Part shown: in pieces, positions 1 to 10,072 of the stretch | How the letters are laid out: each line of letters opens with the position of its first letter | How positions within the stretch are numbered: the stretch's first letter is position 1 | Assembly (NCBI GenBank): GCA_028818225.1 | Contig: JAPPOG010000004.1 | Span: forward strand, 1 to 64,000 | Direction of reading: 5' to 3' | Origin: Gammaproteobacteria bacterium | Lineage (GTDB): Bacteria; Pseudomonadota; Gammaproteobacteria; Pseudomonadales; Pseudohongiellaceae | DNA: 64,000 nucleotides | The notes under the pieces: model-generated | Databases searched by the model: none | What the model was told of the DNA's origin: nothing | What the model saw: the letters and a program-made list of their open reading frames with translations, nothing else | Translations under genes and position numbers: made by a program

Positions 1-593
1 ACATTCTCCAAAATCATATGTTGAGCTTCTGCTTTTGGATGTATTCCGTCGTTTTGCATGAGTTCGGGTTGCTGAGGTATACCATCGATTAGAAATGGTA
101 CCAGGGGTAATGACTCTTCTTCTGCTATTTCACCGAAAGTGGCAAAAAATGGCTCAGTATAACGAGGGCCATAATTCGGAGGAATCTGGATTCCGGCCAG
201 CAGCACTTGGCCGCCGGACAATCGAATCAGTTCTACCATTTTTTTCAGGTTCGCCTTCATCAAATCCAGCGGTAATCCCCTTAATCCATCATTACCGCCC
301 AATTCCAGAATGACCAGGTTTGGCTGGTAGCTGTCCAGCATGGCTGGCAAGCGCTCCAGACCGCCGGTTGTGGTTTCTCCGCTGACGCTGCCATTAATTA
401 CCCGGTAAGGCCAGTTCTCATTTTGGATTCTGGTCTCCAGAAGTGTTACCCACCCTTCTTCTTCGCTTATACCATAGGCCGCGCTAAGGCTGTCTCCATA
501 TACTAAAAGTGTGTAGGGAGTCTGGGCTAGACCGCTGTCAGGCAGTGACAGGGCTGCAATTAGCACTAATAAGCCGAAAATTCGGGATTTCAT
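1..593 (-). CDS. tesA: GDSL/SGNH-family esterase (TesA-like), 3' end outside window
   Basis: Exported acyl-CoA thioesterase/lysophospholipase/arylesterase of the SGNH family. Reading the minus strand from ATG at 591-593 gives about 197 residues with a signal peptide (MKSRIFGLLVLIAALS..., cleavage near GLAQ). The block I nucleophile motif YGDSLSAAYG, block III GGNDGLRG and the block V Asp/His in NDGIHP are all visible, so the SGNH residues are present. The frame runs off the left edge; E. coli TesA is about 208 residues, so only the last few residues should be missing. It is divergent from the ABC transporter at 735, the usual tesA/ybbA/ybbP arrangement in gammaproteobacteria. The family is clear; the preferred substrate is unknown. 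Confidence 0.88.
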   Translation of the reverse strand, partial: MKSRIFGLLVLIAALSLPDSGLAQTPYTLLVYGDSLSAAYGISEEEGWVTLLETRIQNENWPYRVINGSVSGETTTGGLERLPAMLDSYQPNLVILELGGNDGLRGLPLDLMKANLKKMVELIRLSGGQVLLAGIQIPPNYGPRYTEPFFATFGEIAEEESLPLVPFLIDGIPQQPELMQNDGIHPKAEAQHMILEN

Positions 594-734
594 CGATTTA
601 CTTGGATTGAGAAATTCAGGATATGGTAAACCAGTTACTCGGGAATCACGTACTTTATAACACGGCGGAATCTCTGACTAACTTTACTGCAATTCGACTA
701 TAATGCGAGCTGTTTTTTGCTCGGAATTTGAGAA

Positions 735-1424
735 ATGATCGAAACAAGGAATCTAGTTAAAGCTGTTGATACCAGCGAAGGTATACTGACCATACTGAAA
801 GGTATCGGCATTAAGATCGAAGCGGGAGAAGCGGTTGCCATTGTAGGCGCTTCAGGCTCTGGTAAATCGACCTTACTTGGCCTGATGGCGGGATTAGACG
901 GCGCATCTTCTGGCGAAATTATTCTTGATGGGCATTCACTCTCAGAACTCAATGAAGAGCAACGGGCGATACTCCGTGGTCAGTTGGTAGGCTTTGTTTT
1001 TCAGTCATTCCAGCTCCTGCCCAGCTTGACTGCGCTAGAGAACGTCATGCTGCCTATCGAGTTGAAAGGCGATCAGCAGGCCCGAGAAAAAGCGACTAAC
1101 TTATTGGATCGTGTTGGTCTTGCAGAACGCTGGCACCACTATCCGAATCAGTTATCAGGTGGTGAGCAACAAAGGGTGGCAATTGCCCGGGCTTTTGCAA
1201 CGGAAGCAAGAGTGTTGTTCGCCGATGAACCAACGGGAAATCTGGATACGGTAACAGGCGCGAAAGTAGTGGATTTATTATTTGAACTAAATCGCGAATA
1301 CTCCACTACCCTGGTCCTGGTTACACATGATGAACGACTTGCTTCGCGTTGTGATCGAAAAATTCGCCTGGTTGCCGGTGAAGTTGTCGAGGACGAAAAA
1401 ATCGGAGATGCCCTAAGTGCCTGA
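735..1424 (+). CDS. ybbA: ABC transporter ATP-binding protein, YbbA/LolD type
   Basis: Cytoplasmic ATPase subunit of a MacB/LolCDE-like ABC system, 229 aa. Walker A GASGSGKST lies near residue 39, the Q-loop in VFQSFQLLPS, the signature LSGGEQQRVAIARA near 142, Walker B VLFADEPTGNLD near 165, and the H-loop in VTHDE. The length is normal for the family. The stop codon overlaps the start of the permease gene by 8 nt, so translation is probably coupled. With the divergent tesA-like gene this matches the ybbA-ybbP locus, whose transported substrate has not been settled. The name rests on synteny plus family and not on a demonstrated function. Confidence 0.92.
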   Translation: MIETRNLVKAVDTSEGILTILKGIGIKIEAGEAVAIVGASGSGKSTLLGLMAGLDGASSGEIILDGHSLSELNEEQRAILRGQLVGFVFQSFQLLPSLTALENVMLPIELKGDQQAREKATNLLDRVGLAERWHHYPNQLSGGEQQRVAIARAFATEARVLFADEPTGNLDTVTGAKVVDLLFELNREYSTTLVLVTHDERLASRCDRKIRLVAGEVVEDEKIGDALSA

Positions 1425-4101
1425 ATCCAGTGCCGCAACTCTCTCCGATAACAAACCTATTGGAAACCTTTTCTCCCTTGCGCTACGGCTGCTTTGGCGT
1501 GACTGGCAGGGTGGCGAACTACGCTTGTTGTTCATTGCTTTGGTTATGGCAGTGACTTCTGTTACCGGAATCGCTTTGTTCACCGATCGGCTGGAAAAAG
1601 CTTTGTTACTGGAATCAGCAAACATGCTGGCGGCGGATCGAATCGTTAGTGGTCGCGGAGATTTACCGCGGGAAGTGCTGGAAGAAGGCCAGGCCCGAGG
1701 ATTAAGAACCGCCGAAATATTGTCTTTTACCTCAATGGCCTTTTCTGACACGGGTAACATGCTGGTGGCAGCGAAAGCAGTTACCGACGCCTATCCTTTG
1801 CGGGGCGAAGTCATTATAGCCGACGAACCCTTTGTTCGTGGCAGGCCTGCACAAACCGGGCCACCCGCCGGTGAGGTCTGGCTCGAATCCCGTGCGCTTC
1901 CGGCCCTGGGAATCGAAGTTGGAGATTCGGTATTCGTTGGTGAGGCAGAACTCAGGGTCAGTCAGATCATAATCGCTGAACCGGATCGAACTGGCGGTAA
2001 TATGATGGATAGCGCGGGTCCGCGCTTGATGTTGCACATGGATGACGTGGAACAAACCAATGTAGTACAGCTGGGAAGCCGGGTTAGCTACCGCTACCTA
2101 TTTGCAGCGGATGAAGTTGCAGAGTTGGATTCATTTGAAGAATGGTTCCGCGCACGCGAAGAATGGCGCGGTCGTTACTACATGCGAGATATTCGTGAAG
2201 AGAGTGAAGAAGTCCGGGAAGCATTGGAAAGAGCAGAGAGTTTCCTCCTACTAGGCTCCTTGTTCGCAGTATTGCTGGCTGGAGTTGCGATTGCATTGAC
2301 CGCTAAACGTTACAGCGAACGCCATTATGATTATGTGGCTATCCTAAAAACATTTGGCTGCACATCGGCACAGATTTCGTTTATCTACCTGGCGATTCAA
2401 CTTGTACTTGCTGCCGTCGCAGTTTTAGTTGGATGGATTCTTGGCTGGCTGGTACATCGAATAATCCTGGCGTTTCTTGAATCGCTGTTATTGGTGTCAT
2501 TACCTGATCCTGGTTTGCAACCCTATGTAGTTGGATCGCTAACCGCATTTATTTGTCTGCTCGCGTTTGCTTTGCCACCCTTGCTGGCCCTGAGAGAGAC
2601 GCCGCCTTTAAGAGTGTTGCGTAAAGACATGAGCCAACAGAAGATAGGCGCTAATGTGCCTTATGTATTTGGTATCCTGGGTACTATCTTCCTGGTTTAC
2701 TGGTACAGTCAGGATCTCGAACTGACAGTGGTATTGGTAAGTTCGGTAGCGGCGATTGCGTTGTTTCTTTCTATTATTTCCTACTTGTTCTTACGTTCCA
2801 GTGGCTCCGCTGGCATGAAAGCCGGCAGCGCCTGGTTGCTCGCGATGACCGCTGCCCGGCGCCGTCGCAAGCAAAATGTACTCCAAGTTATGGTGTTCTC
2901 GGTGACAATCATGTCGCTGCTAATTCTTACTTTGCTACGCACTGATCTCATCGAAGAGTGGCAGGCACAATTGCCCGAGAATACGCCTAACCATTTCATG
3001 ATGAATATTACCCAGAATCAGATTGCGGGCATTGAATCATTCTTTGCGGAGAACGGTATTCAGGGTAACCAGTTTTATCCGCTCATAAGTGCCCGGGTCA
3101 CTCGTGTTAATGGCGATCTGCCGGTGCCCGGTGATCAAGCTGACGTTTCAATTGGTAGTGGCACTCTGACCGAGAACGCCCAGTTAGATGATGTGGAACT
3201 GGATGAAGAGGTTAGTGAGGCCCTCAGCGGTCCCCAAACAGATGCGCCTCCGGTAAATGCTGATGAAGCTACCAGCGGCGGTAGGCGGGTTCGAGGTCGA
3301 TTGAGTCGACGTCAGGTAACCTGGGCGGAACACTTGCCCAATGACAACCTGGTGACAGCGGGAAGCTGGTGGGGATCTGAATCAGAGCCCGGCTATGTTT
3401 CCATCGAGCAGGAATATGCCGATTGGTTGGATCTACAGATTGGTGACCGACTCGAGTTCGAAGTCAATCAGCAACTGGTTACTGCTGAAGTGTCGAGTTT
3501 TCGCAGCGTACGCTGGGACAACATGCAGCCAAATTTTTTCATTATTTTCTCGCCAGGCACCATCGACCATATAGGCGCAACCTTTCTTTCTACTGCCTTG
3601 ATGGAGCGCGAGCAAAAAATTCTGCTTAATGATCTGATTCGTATGTTCCCAACTATGGTGATTATCGAAATTGACGGTTTGATTGAGCAGGTTCAGACGA
3701 TAATTGCCCAGGTTACTTCGGCTATCGAGCTTATCTCTGTCCTGGTTTTATTATGTGGTGCCCTGGTTTTATTGGCTTGTGTGAATGCCAGTCTTGATGA
3801 GCGCTTTCATGAAAACGCCATACTGCGGACTCTGGGAGCAGGACGCAAACTCATCCTTACCAGCCTGTTGATTGAATTTGCCAGTATTGGTTTGGTTGCA
3901 GGCTTGATAGCAACTATTGGTGCGGAAGCCTCGGTGTATTACCTGCAGGAAGAAGTTTTCGAGCAGGAATTTTCCCTCCATTATTGGGTATGGATAGCGG
4001 GGCCATTATTGGGCATGTTAATTATTGCCGGACTCGGGGTGAACTCAACTCGTCGTGTTGTCAACATAAGTCCGCTGAATGTTTTGAGGCGAGTGGTTTA
4101 A
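1417..4101 (+). CDS. ybbP: FtsX-like ABC transporter permease, YbbP type
   Basis: Large inner-membrane permease (894 aa) that should pair with the ATPase just upstream. It starts at GTG 1417 inside the end of the ATPase gene. An N-terminal membrane segment is followed by an extracytoplasmic region, a cluster of hydrophobic segments around residues 275-450, a second large soluble region (about 530-740), and three C-terminal segments, the duplicated FtsX layout of YbbP. The soluble part contains an acidic, low-complexity stretch near residues 585-625 (DDVELDEEVSEALSG). The 3' end overlaps the convergent fructosamine kinase gene by 4 nt in a TTAA. The role is inferred: export or envelope handling of a lipophilic substrate. 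Confidence 0.9.
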   Translation: MPESSAATLSDNKPIGNLFSLALRLLWRDWQGGELRLLFIALVMAVTSVTGIALFTDRLEKALLLESANMLAADRIVSGRGDLPREVLEEGQARGLRTAEILSFTSMAFSDTGNMLVAAKAVTDAYPLRGEVIIADEPFVRGRPAQTGPPAGEVWLESRALPALGIEVGDSVFVGEAELRVSQIIIAEPDRTGGNMMDSAGPRLMLHMDDVEQTNVVQLGSRVSYRYLFAADEVAELDSFEEWFRAREEWRGRYYMRDIREESEEVREALERAESFLLLGSLFAVLLAGVAIALTAKRYSERHYDYVAILKTFGCTSAQISFIYLAIQLVLAAVAVLVGWILGWLVHRIILAFLESLLLVSLPDPGLQPYVVGSLTAFICLLAFALPPLLALRETPPLRVLRKDMSQQKIGANVPYVFGILGTIFLVYWYSQDLELTVVLVSSVAAIALFLSIISYLFLRSSGSAGMKAGSAWLLAMTAARRRRKQNVLQVMVFSVTIMSLLILTLLRTDLIEEWQAQLPENTPNHFMMNITQNQIAGIESFFAENGIQGNQFYPLISARVTRVNGDLPVPGDQADVSIGSGTLTENAQLDDVELDEEVSEALSGPQTDAPPVNADEATSGGRRVRGRLSRRQVTWAEHLPNDNLVTAGSWWGSESEPGYVSIEQEYADWLDLQIGDRLEFEVNQQLVTAEVSSFRSVRWDNMQPNFFIIFSPGTIDHIGATFLSTALMEREQKILLNDLIRMFPTMVIIEIDGLIEQVQTIIAQVTSAIELISVLVLLCGALVLLACVNASLDERFHENAILRTLGAGRKLILTSLLIEFASIGLVAGLIATIGAEASVYYLQEEVFEQEFSLHYWVWIAGPLLGMLIIAGLGVNSTRRVVNISPLNVLRRVV

Positions 4102-4946
4102 GCAAACCTCTTGCAAATGTTTCGGATTGGACTTAGATAACTCGAGCCGAATAAAAGCAAATGATTCAATAGATGATAAAGATTGTAGAGTGGAACTCTT
4201 TCCCTCCAGTCTTTTGCAATTTTTGAATTGCTTTCATAGCTTTCATAAAAGCCATTAGAGAATCCACCAAATAAATCTGTCATTGCCAATTCTGCTTCGG
4301 CCCAACCCCAATAGGTTGCTGGATCGATTAAAGCAGGTTCACCGTTTTCACAGCAGTGAATATTACCGCCCCATAAGTCTCCATGGATCAATACGGGGTC
4401 TTGTTCAGGAATCCAATGCGACAAATTTGCGGCAATTGTTTCCAGGGCAGTGAGGTCCTGTCTATCCATCAGGTTTTTATGAAAAGCAGAAGATGCGAGT
4501 TTCAATATTCGATAATTGGCAAAAAACTCAAAGCCATCATTACTTAAGGTATTTTCCTGTGGCGTTGAGCCGCAGTAATTATCAACATTGAATCCGAATT
4601 GATTTACCGGTTTTCTGTGTAGCTCTGCCAGGCCTTCGCCCAACGCTTCCCAATAGGTCTTTGTAGTTGATCCTAGTCCTAGATCCTCAATCAGCAAAAA
4701 GTCATTCTCAACATGTATGACTTGCGGAATCTTTATTGCCTTGCTTGCGGCTAATGCCTGTAAGCCAATCGCTTCTGCCCGGAACATGTGCTCCGGGGCA
4801 TTTGCATTTTCCTTTAAGAATATCGAATTTCCTCTATCGAGATGTAAACGAGCCGAATTGTTAATGCAACCGACTCCAACATTTTCCCGGCGCACGACAC
4901 TGCCAAAATTGTTTTCATTTAACCAGGCGTCAACTCGATTCATCGC
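4098..4946 (-). CDS. Fructosamine kinase family protein (YniA-like)
   Basis: Small-molecule kinase of the fructosamine/ketosamine-3-kinase family (choline-kinase-like fold), which phosphorylates sugar adducts on amines and so helps repair glycated protein. With ATG 4946 the protein is 282 aa, close to the family norm. The catalytic loop HGDLWGGN lies near residue 188 and the metal-binding Asp in LIDPATYWG near 208; FLLIEDLGLG is the hinge region. The open frame extends back to 5093 but that would run into the divergent MORN gene, so the shorter start is preferred. The end overlaps the ABC permease gene by 4 nt. Confidence 0.88.
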   Translation of the reverse strand, partial: AMNRVDAWLNENNFGSVVRRENVGVGCINNSARLHLDRGNSIFLKENANAPEHMFRAEAIGLQALAASKAIKIPQVIHVENDFLLIEDLGLGSTTKTYWEALGEGLAELHRKPVNQFGFNVDNYCGSTPQENTLSNDGFEFFANYRILKLASSAFHKNLMDRQDLTALETIAANLSHWIPEQDPVLIHGDLWGGNIHCCENGEPALIDPATYWGWAEAELAMTDLFGGFSNGFYESYESNSKIAKDWRERVPLYNLYHLLNHLLLFGSSYLSPIRNICKRFA

Positions 4947-5058
4947 TTCAGTGTACGCCTTTCGCCTGTCCTGTAAATGCCTGGGAATGGCAGTAGTTAT
5001 GTGGGCTTGGGAAAAGGTATAATTGTGCCCCCGAAAATTACAGGTATTGGGTGTATCC

Positions 5059-5691
5059 ATGAAAACCACCATGTTCTCTATGATTCGCGGCATTAGTATT
5101 GTCGCTGGAGCACTGGTATTGACCGTTGTTACGGCAATCGTTTCAGCTCAATCCCTTGATGAAGTGACAGAGGAAGAGTGTGTATACGGTGACTGCGAAT
5201 CGGGCCGCGGTACACTGCAACTAAAAACACCCTGGGGACCTGGTGAGTATGTCGGTAATTTCAAAGATGGTGAATTTCATGGCTATGGTCGCCTGGAGAT
5301 TCCTATCTCATTTCTTGACAGAGAAATATATGCCGGTAATTGGGTGCGCGGTATTCGCGAGGGTCGCGGTTCCCACTGGAACGGTAAAGGTAAACTTTAT
5401 ATTGGAGAATGGCGAAATAATATGCGCCATGGCCAGGGTTCTTACTTTTTTAACTTACCTGTATGGAAGGAAAACGAGCACACCGAGTTTTGGTTGAAGG
5501 AGAACTTTGAAAACTACACCGGTGGATTTATCGAGGATCATTATCAGGGTCAGGGTACTTATCGTTGGCCTGATGGCCAGAGATACGTTGGCGGATTTTT
5601 TGCGAGTGATAAGCATGGAGAAGGCACTTTTTATTACGCAACCGGTACAGCCAGACAACAATACTGGCAATATGGTGATTTGATCCGTTAA
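5059..5691 (+). CDS. Exported MORN-repeat protein
   Basis: 210-aa protein with an N-terminal signal peptide (start ATG 5059, hydrophobic core IVAGALVLTVVTAIVSAQ) followed by about five MORN-type units of the Y-G-x-[FW]-x-[DN]-G-x-x-x-G-x-G pattern: YVGNFKDGEFHGYG, YAGNWVRGIREGRG, YIGEWRNNMRHGQG, YTGGFIEDHYQGQG and YVGGFFASDKHGEG. A cysteine pair (ECVYGDC) lies just after the signal peptide. MORN repeats form curved beta-hairpin scaffolds, in some proteins linked to lipid or membrane contact. Nothing adjacent fixes its role. An upstream in-frame start at 5023 would put extra residues before the signal peptide and is less likely. Confidence 0.8.
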   Translation: MKTTMFSMIRGISIVAGALVLTVVTAIVSAQSLDEVTEEECVYGDCESGRGTLQLKTPWGPGEYVGNFKDGEFHGYGRLEIPISFLDREIYAGNWVRGIREGRGSHWNGKGKLYIGEWRNNMRHGQGSYFFNLPVWKENEHTEFWLKENFENYTGGFIEDHYQGQGTYRWPDGQRYVGGFFASDKHGEGTFYYATGTARQQYWQYGDLIR

Positions 5692-5832
5692 CAACTGCTG
5701 CACTCGTAACCGCTTTGTTAAAAAACGCTCCAAGCTGCTCACTTATTGTCATGTATGCTCCGCACTTTCGGCGTTTTGCCTCGCATTTACATTACTAGCG
5801 ACCATTTTCATAAGGCTGATAAATTGTAAGTT

Positions 5833-6468
5833 ATGGACCTGGAATCATTAAGAAGAGAGTATTTACGCGGTGGTTTGAGCCGTGAAGACCTTGCGGATGA
5901 TCCACACCACCAGTTTAGTGTGTGGATGCAGCAGGCGCTGGATTTAAAGATTCATGATCCCACAGCTATGACTATCGCCACGGTTTCTGGGGATGGGCAA
6001 CCCAGCCAGAGAATAGTGCTATTAAAGCATTTTGATGAAGATGGCTTTGTTTTTTATACCAATTATGGCAGCCGTAAATCCAAAGAGCTGGATGGCAATG
6101 CAAACATTAGTCTGCATTTTCCCTGGAACGCCATAGATCGTCAGGTAAAGATTTGTGGTGAGGCAAGCAAGATTAGCGCTGCCGAATCACTAAAGTATTT
6201 CATTACTCGACCTAAAGACAGCCAGATAGCTGCAGTAGCTTCCCAGCAAAGCGAGGTGTTGAGTTCACGTTCGTTCTTGTTGAATCAGTTCGAATCCCTG
6301 AAACAGAAATTCAAAGACGGTGAAGTTCCACTGCCGGATTATTGGGGTGGCTACCGTGTCGTTGCCCATGAAATCGAATTCTGGCAGGGAGGAGCCAGCA
6401 GACTCCATGATAGATTTAGATATCTGCGCGAAGGAGAAACGTGGTTGATCGACAGGTTGGCTCCCTAG
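5833..6468 (+). CDS. pdxH: Pyridoxamine/pyridoxine 5'-phosphate oxidase
   Basis: FMN-dependent oxidase that makes pyridoxal 5'-phosphate in the cytoplasm (vitamin B6 synthesis and salvage). The 211-aa length is typical. Recognisable PdxH signatures: LRREY near the N terminus, the FMN-binding strand [22 protein letters not shown], the [16 protein letters not shown] stretch, and the C-terminal hallmark [16 protein letters not shown]. It stands alone on this strand, and its TAG stop shares a CTAG with the convergent phosphofructokinase gene. Confidence 0.97.
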   Translation: MDLESLRREYLRGGLSREDLADDPHHQFSVWMQQALDLKIHDPTAMTIATVSGDGQPSQRIVLLKHFDEDGFVFYTNYGSRKSKELDGNANISLHFPWNAIDRQVKICGEASKISAAESLKYFITRPKDSQIAAVASQQSEVLSSRSFLLNQFESLKQKFKDGEVPLPDYWGGYRVVAHEIEFWQGGASRLHDRFRYLREGETWLIDRLAP

Positions 6469-7724
6469 GCTTTCCACTTCTTTAGTTTCTTTTTCTCTAA
6501 GACTTTTTTCAGGCGCGCATACTGGGGTATGCCGTTCCTGTAAGCCGGGTAATCTTCTCCCTGTATCAATGGTGCGAAGTAATCCCTGGCCTTAGTGGTA
6601 ATGTGAAATCCATCTCTCGAGATGTAATCCCGCGGCATCTTTTTTTCCACATTGGCAACGTCAGCCAGCCTGGCTTCGCCGATTCGCCAGCTATAGCGCT
6701 TGCCCTTGCCCCGAATTATAGCTGGCATTACCGCATTCTTGCCTTTCAAGGCAAACTCAACAGCAGCCTTACCTACCGCGTAGGCCTGTTCGACGTCAGT
6801 TTGGGAAGCAATATGACGCGCAGCCCGTTGCAGGTAATCAGCTACGGCCCAGTGATATTTGTAGCCGAGTTCGTCCTTTATCATATTGGCGATGAATGGT
6901 GCAACACCTCCGAGCTGAACATGACCAAAGGCATCTTTGCCTCCAGACTCGGCAAGAAAACCACCATCCTTATTCTGTGCGCCTTCAGAAACGACTATGG
7001 CGCAATAGCCATATTTCTTCACACAGCTTTTAACCTTGCGTAAAAATTTTTCACGATTAAATGGAATTTCCGGGAAAAGAATTATGTGGGGCGCATCGCC
7101 TTCCTGCTCGGTGGCCAAGCCAGCAGCGCCGGCAATCCAGCCGGCATGTCTTCCCATGACTTCCATGACGAAAATCTTGGTGGAGCTTTCACACATGGAG
7201 GCAACATCTAATCCGGCTTCACGGATAGAAACAGCAACGTATTTGGCGACAGATCCAAAACCAGGACAGTTGTCGGTTATGGGTAAATCGTTATCTACTG
7301 TCTTTGGAACCCCTATGCAGGTAATGGGGAATCCCATATCCAGGCTAAGTTGTGAGACTTTGTTTGCAGTATCCTGGGAATCGCCACCACCGTTATAGAG
7401 AAAATAACGAATATTATGGGCACGAAATACATCCATAAGCCGTTCGTATTCTCGTTGATTTTCCTGGTAAGACTTCAATTTGTAACGACACGAGCCAAAG
7501 GCGCCTGCAGGTGTAGTGCGTAATGCGGCGATTGCTTTGCTACTTTCCTTATTCGTATCGATCAGGTCTTCATGCAAAGCGCCAACTATGCCATTAAGGC
7601 CGGCATATACCTTTGCTATTTTGTCACGATGTTGTCTGGCGGTTTCGATGACACCACAAGCGCTGGCGTTAATAACTGAGGTAACGCCACCGGATTGGGC
7701 ATAGAAAAGATTTGCCTTGCTCAT
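6465..7724 (-). CDS. pfp: 6-phosphofructokinase, PPi-dependent type
   Basis: 419-aa phosphofructokinase that interconverts fructose 6-phosphate and fructose 1,6-bisphosphate. [15 protein letters not shown] is the N-terminal phosphate-binding region. The sites that separate PPi-using from ATP-using enzymes read NGGGDSQDT (Asp where ATP enzymes have Gly) and PKTVDNDLP (Lys where ATP enzymes have Gly in PGTIDND), which points to pyrophosphate as phosphoryl donor. [10 protein letters not shown] is the substrate-binding MGR motif. PPi enzymes work reversibly, so it may serve glycolysis and gluconeogenesis. Its stop overlaps that of pdxH. Confidence 0.93.
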   Translation of the reverse strand: MSKANLFYAQSGGVTSVINASACGVIETARQHRDKIAKVYAGLNGIVGALHEDLIDTNKESSKAIAALRTTPAGAFGSCRYKLKSYQENQREYERLMDVFRAHNIRYFLYNGGGDSQDTANKVSQLSLDMGFPITCIGVPKTVDNDLPITDNCPGFGSVAKYVAVSIREAGLDVASMCESSTKIFVMEVMGRHAGWIAGAAGLATEQEGDAPHIILFPEIPFNREKFLRKVKSCVKKYGYCAIVVSEGAQNKDGGFLAESGGKDAFGHVQLGGVAPFIANMIKDELGYKYHWAVADYLQRAARHIASQTDVEQAYAVGKAAVEFALKGKNAVMPAIIRGKGKRYSWRIGEARLADVANVEKKMPRDYISRDGFHITTKARDYFAPLIQGEDYPAYRNGIPQYARLKKVLEKKKLKKWKA

Positions 7725-7839
7725 AATGCTGGAAATTCGCTGCTGCTGTGGGAAAGCGACATGTTACTAGTCCGCGCAGATGCTTGCCAGTAGGCACTTG
7801 TGATGCAACAATCGGTTCCCCATTTTTTGAGCAATATTT

Positions 7840-8421
7840 ATGCAACTAATTATCGGGATGTCAGGAGCCAGCGGAGCCATTTATGGGATTCGCTTACTGG
7901 AAATACTCAAGTCTGAACCTGATATCGAGACACATTTGGTTATGTCAGAGTCAGCCAAGATGACCATTGGTCTAGAAACTGACTGGATTGCCAAAGATGT
8001 TAAAGCCCTTGCTGATCATGTCCATGCCAATAAAGACATTGCAGCAAACATTGCCAGTGGGTCATTTCGCACCGCCGGCATGATTGTGGCGCCTTGCTCA
8101 ATAAAGACGCTTTCTGCAATTGCAAATTCTTATGCTGACTCGTTATTGGTTCGAGCCGCTGATGTAGTTCTAAAAGAACAGCGTCGATTGGTATTAGTGC
8201 CCCGAGAAACTCCTCTCCATACCGGCCATTGTGAGCTATTGATGAAGGCGAGCCAGATTGGAGCTGTCATTGCGCCGCCAATGCCTGCCCACTATATAAA
8301 GCCAAAGTCTGTGGATGATCTTGTGAACCATCATGTAGGCCGTGTGCTCGACCTGTTCGACATTGATGCTGGCCTGGTCAAGCGCTGGCAGGGCTCTCGC
8401 GTCGAAAATAAGACTTCTTAA
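7840..8421 (+). CDS. ubiX: Flavin prenyltransferase UbiX
   Basis: Makes prenylated FMN, the cofactor of the UbiD decarboxylase in ubiquinone synthesis. 193 aa. The N-terminal GMSGASGAIYGIRLLE is the FMN-binding loop; APCSIKTLSAIA and the late VPRETPLHTGHCELLMKAS motif are diagnostic of UbiX/Pad1. It sits with mpl (10940) as in many gammaproteobacterial genomes. No ubiD is in the window. Confidence 0.96.
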   Translation: MQLIIGMSGASGAIYGIRLLEILKSEPDIETHLVMSESAKMTIGLETDWIAKDVKALADHVHANKDIAANIASGSFRTAGMIVAPCSIKTLSAIANSYADSLLVRAADVVLKEQRRLVLVPRETPLHTGHCELLMKASQIGAVIAPPMPAHYIKPKSVDDLVNHHVGRVLDLFDIDAGLVKRWQGSRVENKTS

Positions 8422-8497
8422 AGTTTGGCCATTAACTTCTAGACATTGATCAGTCGCGTATTTATTCTGCTGCAGGGCCATTGTTGGAGATACCGGA

Positions 8498-9907
8498 ATG
8501 ATTATGACTAGGCGAATTGCATTTTTTGGGTTGAGTTTATTGCTTGTTTCTGCGGCAAATGCGCAGCTCAGCGAGCCGGATTGGGCTGCTATTGAAACTG
8601 AAACTCTTGAGCATTTCCGCACGTTGCTGCAATTCGATACCAGCGATCCCCCGGGCAGGGAGCTACCAGCCGCAGAGTATTTAAGAGACGTACTGGAAGC
8701 GGAGGGAATTCCGGTAGAAATGCTCTATAACAATCCCGAGCGGCCCAACGTATTAGCTCGCCTCCAAGGCAATGGGAGTAAAGAACCTTTGTTGATGATG
8801 GCCCATACCGATGTTGTGAATGTCGATCCGGAGAAATGGATCTTCCCACCCTTTAGTGCCACGGTTGATGGAGGCTATGTTTATGGACGGGGTGCAGTGG
8901 ATGATAAAGATAATCTCGCTGCGGCCCTAATGGTAATGCTGGAACTAAAACGACAAAACGTAGAATTGGATAGAGATGTTATATTTTTAGCGGAGTCTGG
9001 AGAGGAAGGTGCCGTAGAATTCGGAATCGACTTCATGGTCAATGAGCATTTCGACAAAATTGCCGCGGAATTTTGCCTGGCGGAAGGTGGTTCAGTCGCT
9101 CGCGTTAACCGGGAAGTACAATACGCCGGAGTCCAGACCGTAGAGAAGATTCCCTATCGGGTTGAGCTGGTGGCTACCGGCGTAGCTGGGCATGGATCAG
9201 TACCTTTGCAAACCAATTCTGTGGTGCGCCTGGCGAGAGCCGTTGCCAATATCGCGGAATGGCGCACTCCGATTCGCTTGAATGAAACAACTGCAGCCTA
9301 TTTCGAAAGGTTAGCTTCGATTTCTCCGTCAGACGCTGCGGAGCGCTATTTAAATGTGCTGGATCCGGGACGCGCCAGCGAATCCGATGAGTATTTTCTG
9401 GCCAATGAGCCACGCCATGCCTCGATGCTGAGAAGTTCCCTTTCGCCGAATATTTTTGATGCCGGATATCGTATCAATGTTATTCCATCGGAAGCCCGGG
9501 CCAGTGTCGATTTTCGTGCACTGCCAGATGAGAACATTCCTGATTTTCTCAACCAGATACGCAGTGTTGTCAACGATGATGCTGTTGAAGTTAGTCTGGG
9601 TAATCGAAATACCCGGCCACCTGGACAGGCCAGCTTAAACACTGAAGCGTTCGCAGCGATCGAGGCGGGTGTCAATAAACACTATGGCGTAATTACCCTG
9701 CCAACCATGAGTACGGGTGCTACAGATATGGCTTATCTTCGAAATCGGGGTATTCAGTGCTATGGCATTGGCCCAGCTATCGACCGCGAGGACGCTGCCC
9801 TGGGTTTCGGTGCCCATAGTGACCAGGAGCGCATTCTTATCAATGAATTGCATCGGTTTGTTCGCTTTAACTGGGATATTGTTATCGATATTGCAGCCAG
9901 TGAATGA
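8498..9907 (+). CDS. Exported M20 family metallopeptidase
   Basis: 469-aa dizinc peptidase/deacylase of the M20 family (ArgE/DapE/CPG2 type) with a signal peptide (MTRRIAFFGLSLLLVSAANAQ). Metal and catalytic residues are visible: MAHTDVV (His and Asp), YGRGAVDDKDN (bridging Asp), AESGEEGAVEFG (general-base Glu), and a late His in GAHSDQER. The dimerisation domain starts around residue 225 with ATGVAGHGSVP. Export suggests scavenging of peptides or N-acyl amino acids in the periplasm; the substrate is unknown. ATG 8498 or ATG 8504 could be the start. Confidence 0.92.
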   Translation: MIMTRRIAFFGLSLLLVSAANAQLSEPDWAAIETETLEHFRTLLQFDTSDPPGRELPAAEYLRDVLEAEGIPVEMLYNNPERPNVLARLQGNGSKEPLLMMAHTDVVNVDPEKWIFPPFSATVDGGYVYGRGAVDDKDNLAAALMVMLELKRQNVELDRDVIFLAESGEEGAVEFGIDFMVNEHFDKIAAEFCLAEGGSVARVNREVQYAGVQTVEKIPYRVELVATGVAGHGSVPLQTNSVVRLARAVANIAEWRTPIRLNETTAAYFERLASISPSDAAERYLNVLDPGRASESDEYFLANEPRHASMLRSSLSPNIFDAGYRINVIPSEARASVDFRALPDENIPDFLNQIRSVVNDDAVEVSLGNRNTRPPGQASLNTEAFAAIEAGVNKHYGVITLPTMSTGATDMAYLRNRGIQCYGIGPAIDREDAALGFGAHSDQERILINELHRFVRFNWDIVIDIAASE

Positions 9908-10072
9908 GAGCCTGATCCCGGGAATTTACTGAAATTGGAAGATTCCGGGTATTTATTTGCCAAGTGGTTGGCGGATTACTCTTTTCAGGCTTGACTGGGG
10001 GTTTAGTCAATGGTTCTCTTGGTCGATATTGATTAAAGCAACACACGACATGCCATTAACGAGGGAGTCCTG

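Noticed and set aside
5023-5058. Upstream start for the MORN protein
   Set aside because: Adds residues in front of the signal peptide; ATG 5059 is the natural start.
6603-7398. Two plus-strand frames (146 and 120 aa)
   Set aside because: Shadows of the PPi-phosphofructokinase coding strand; composition is not coding-like.
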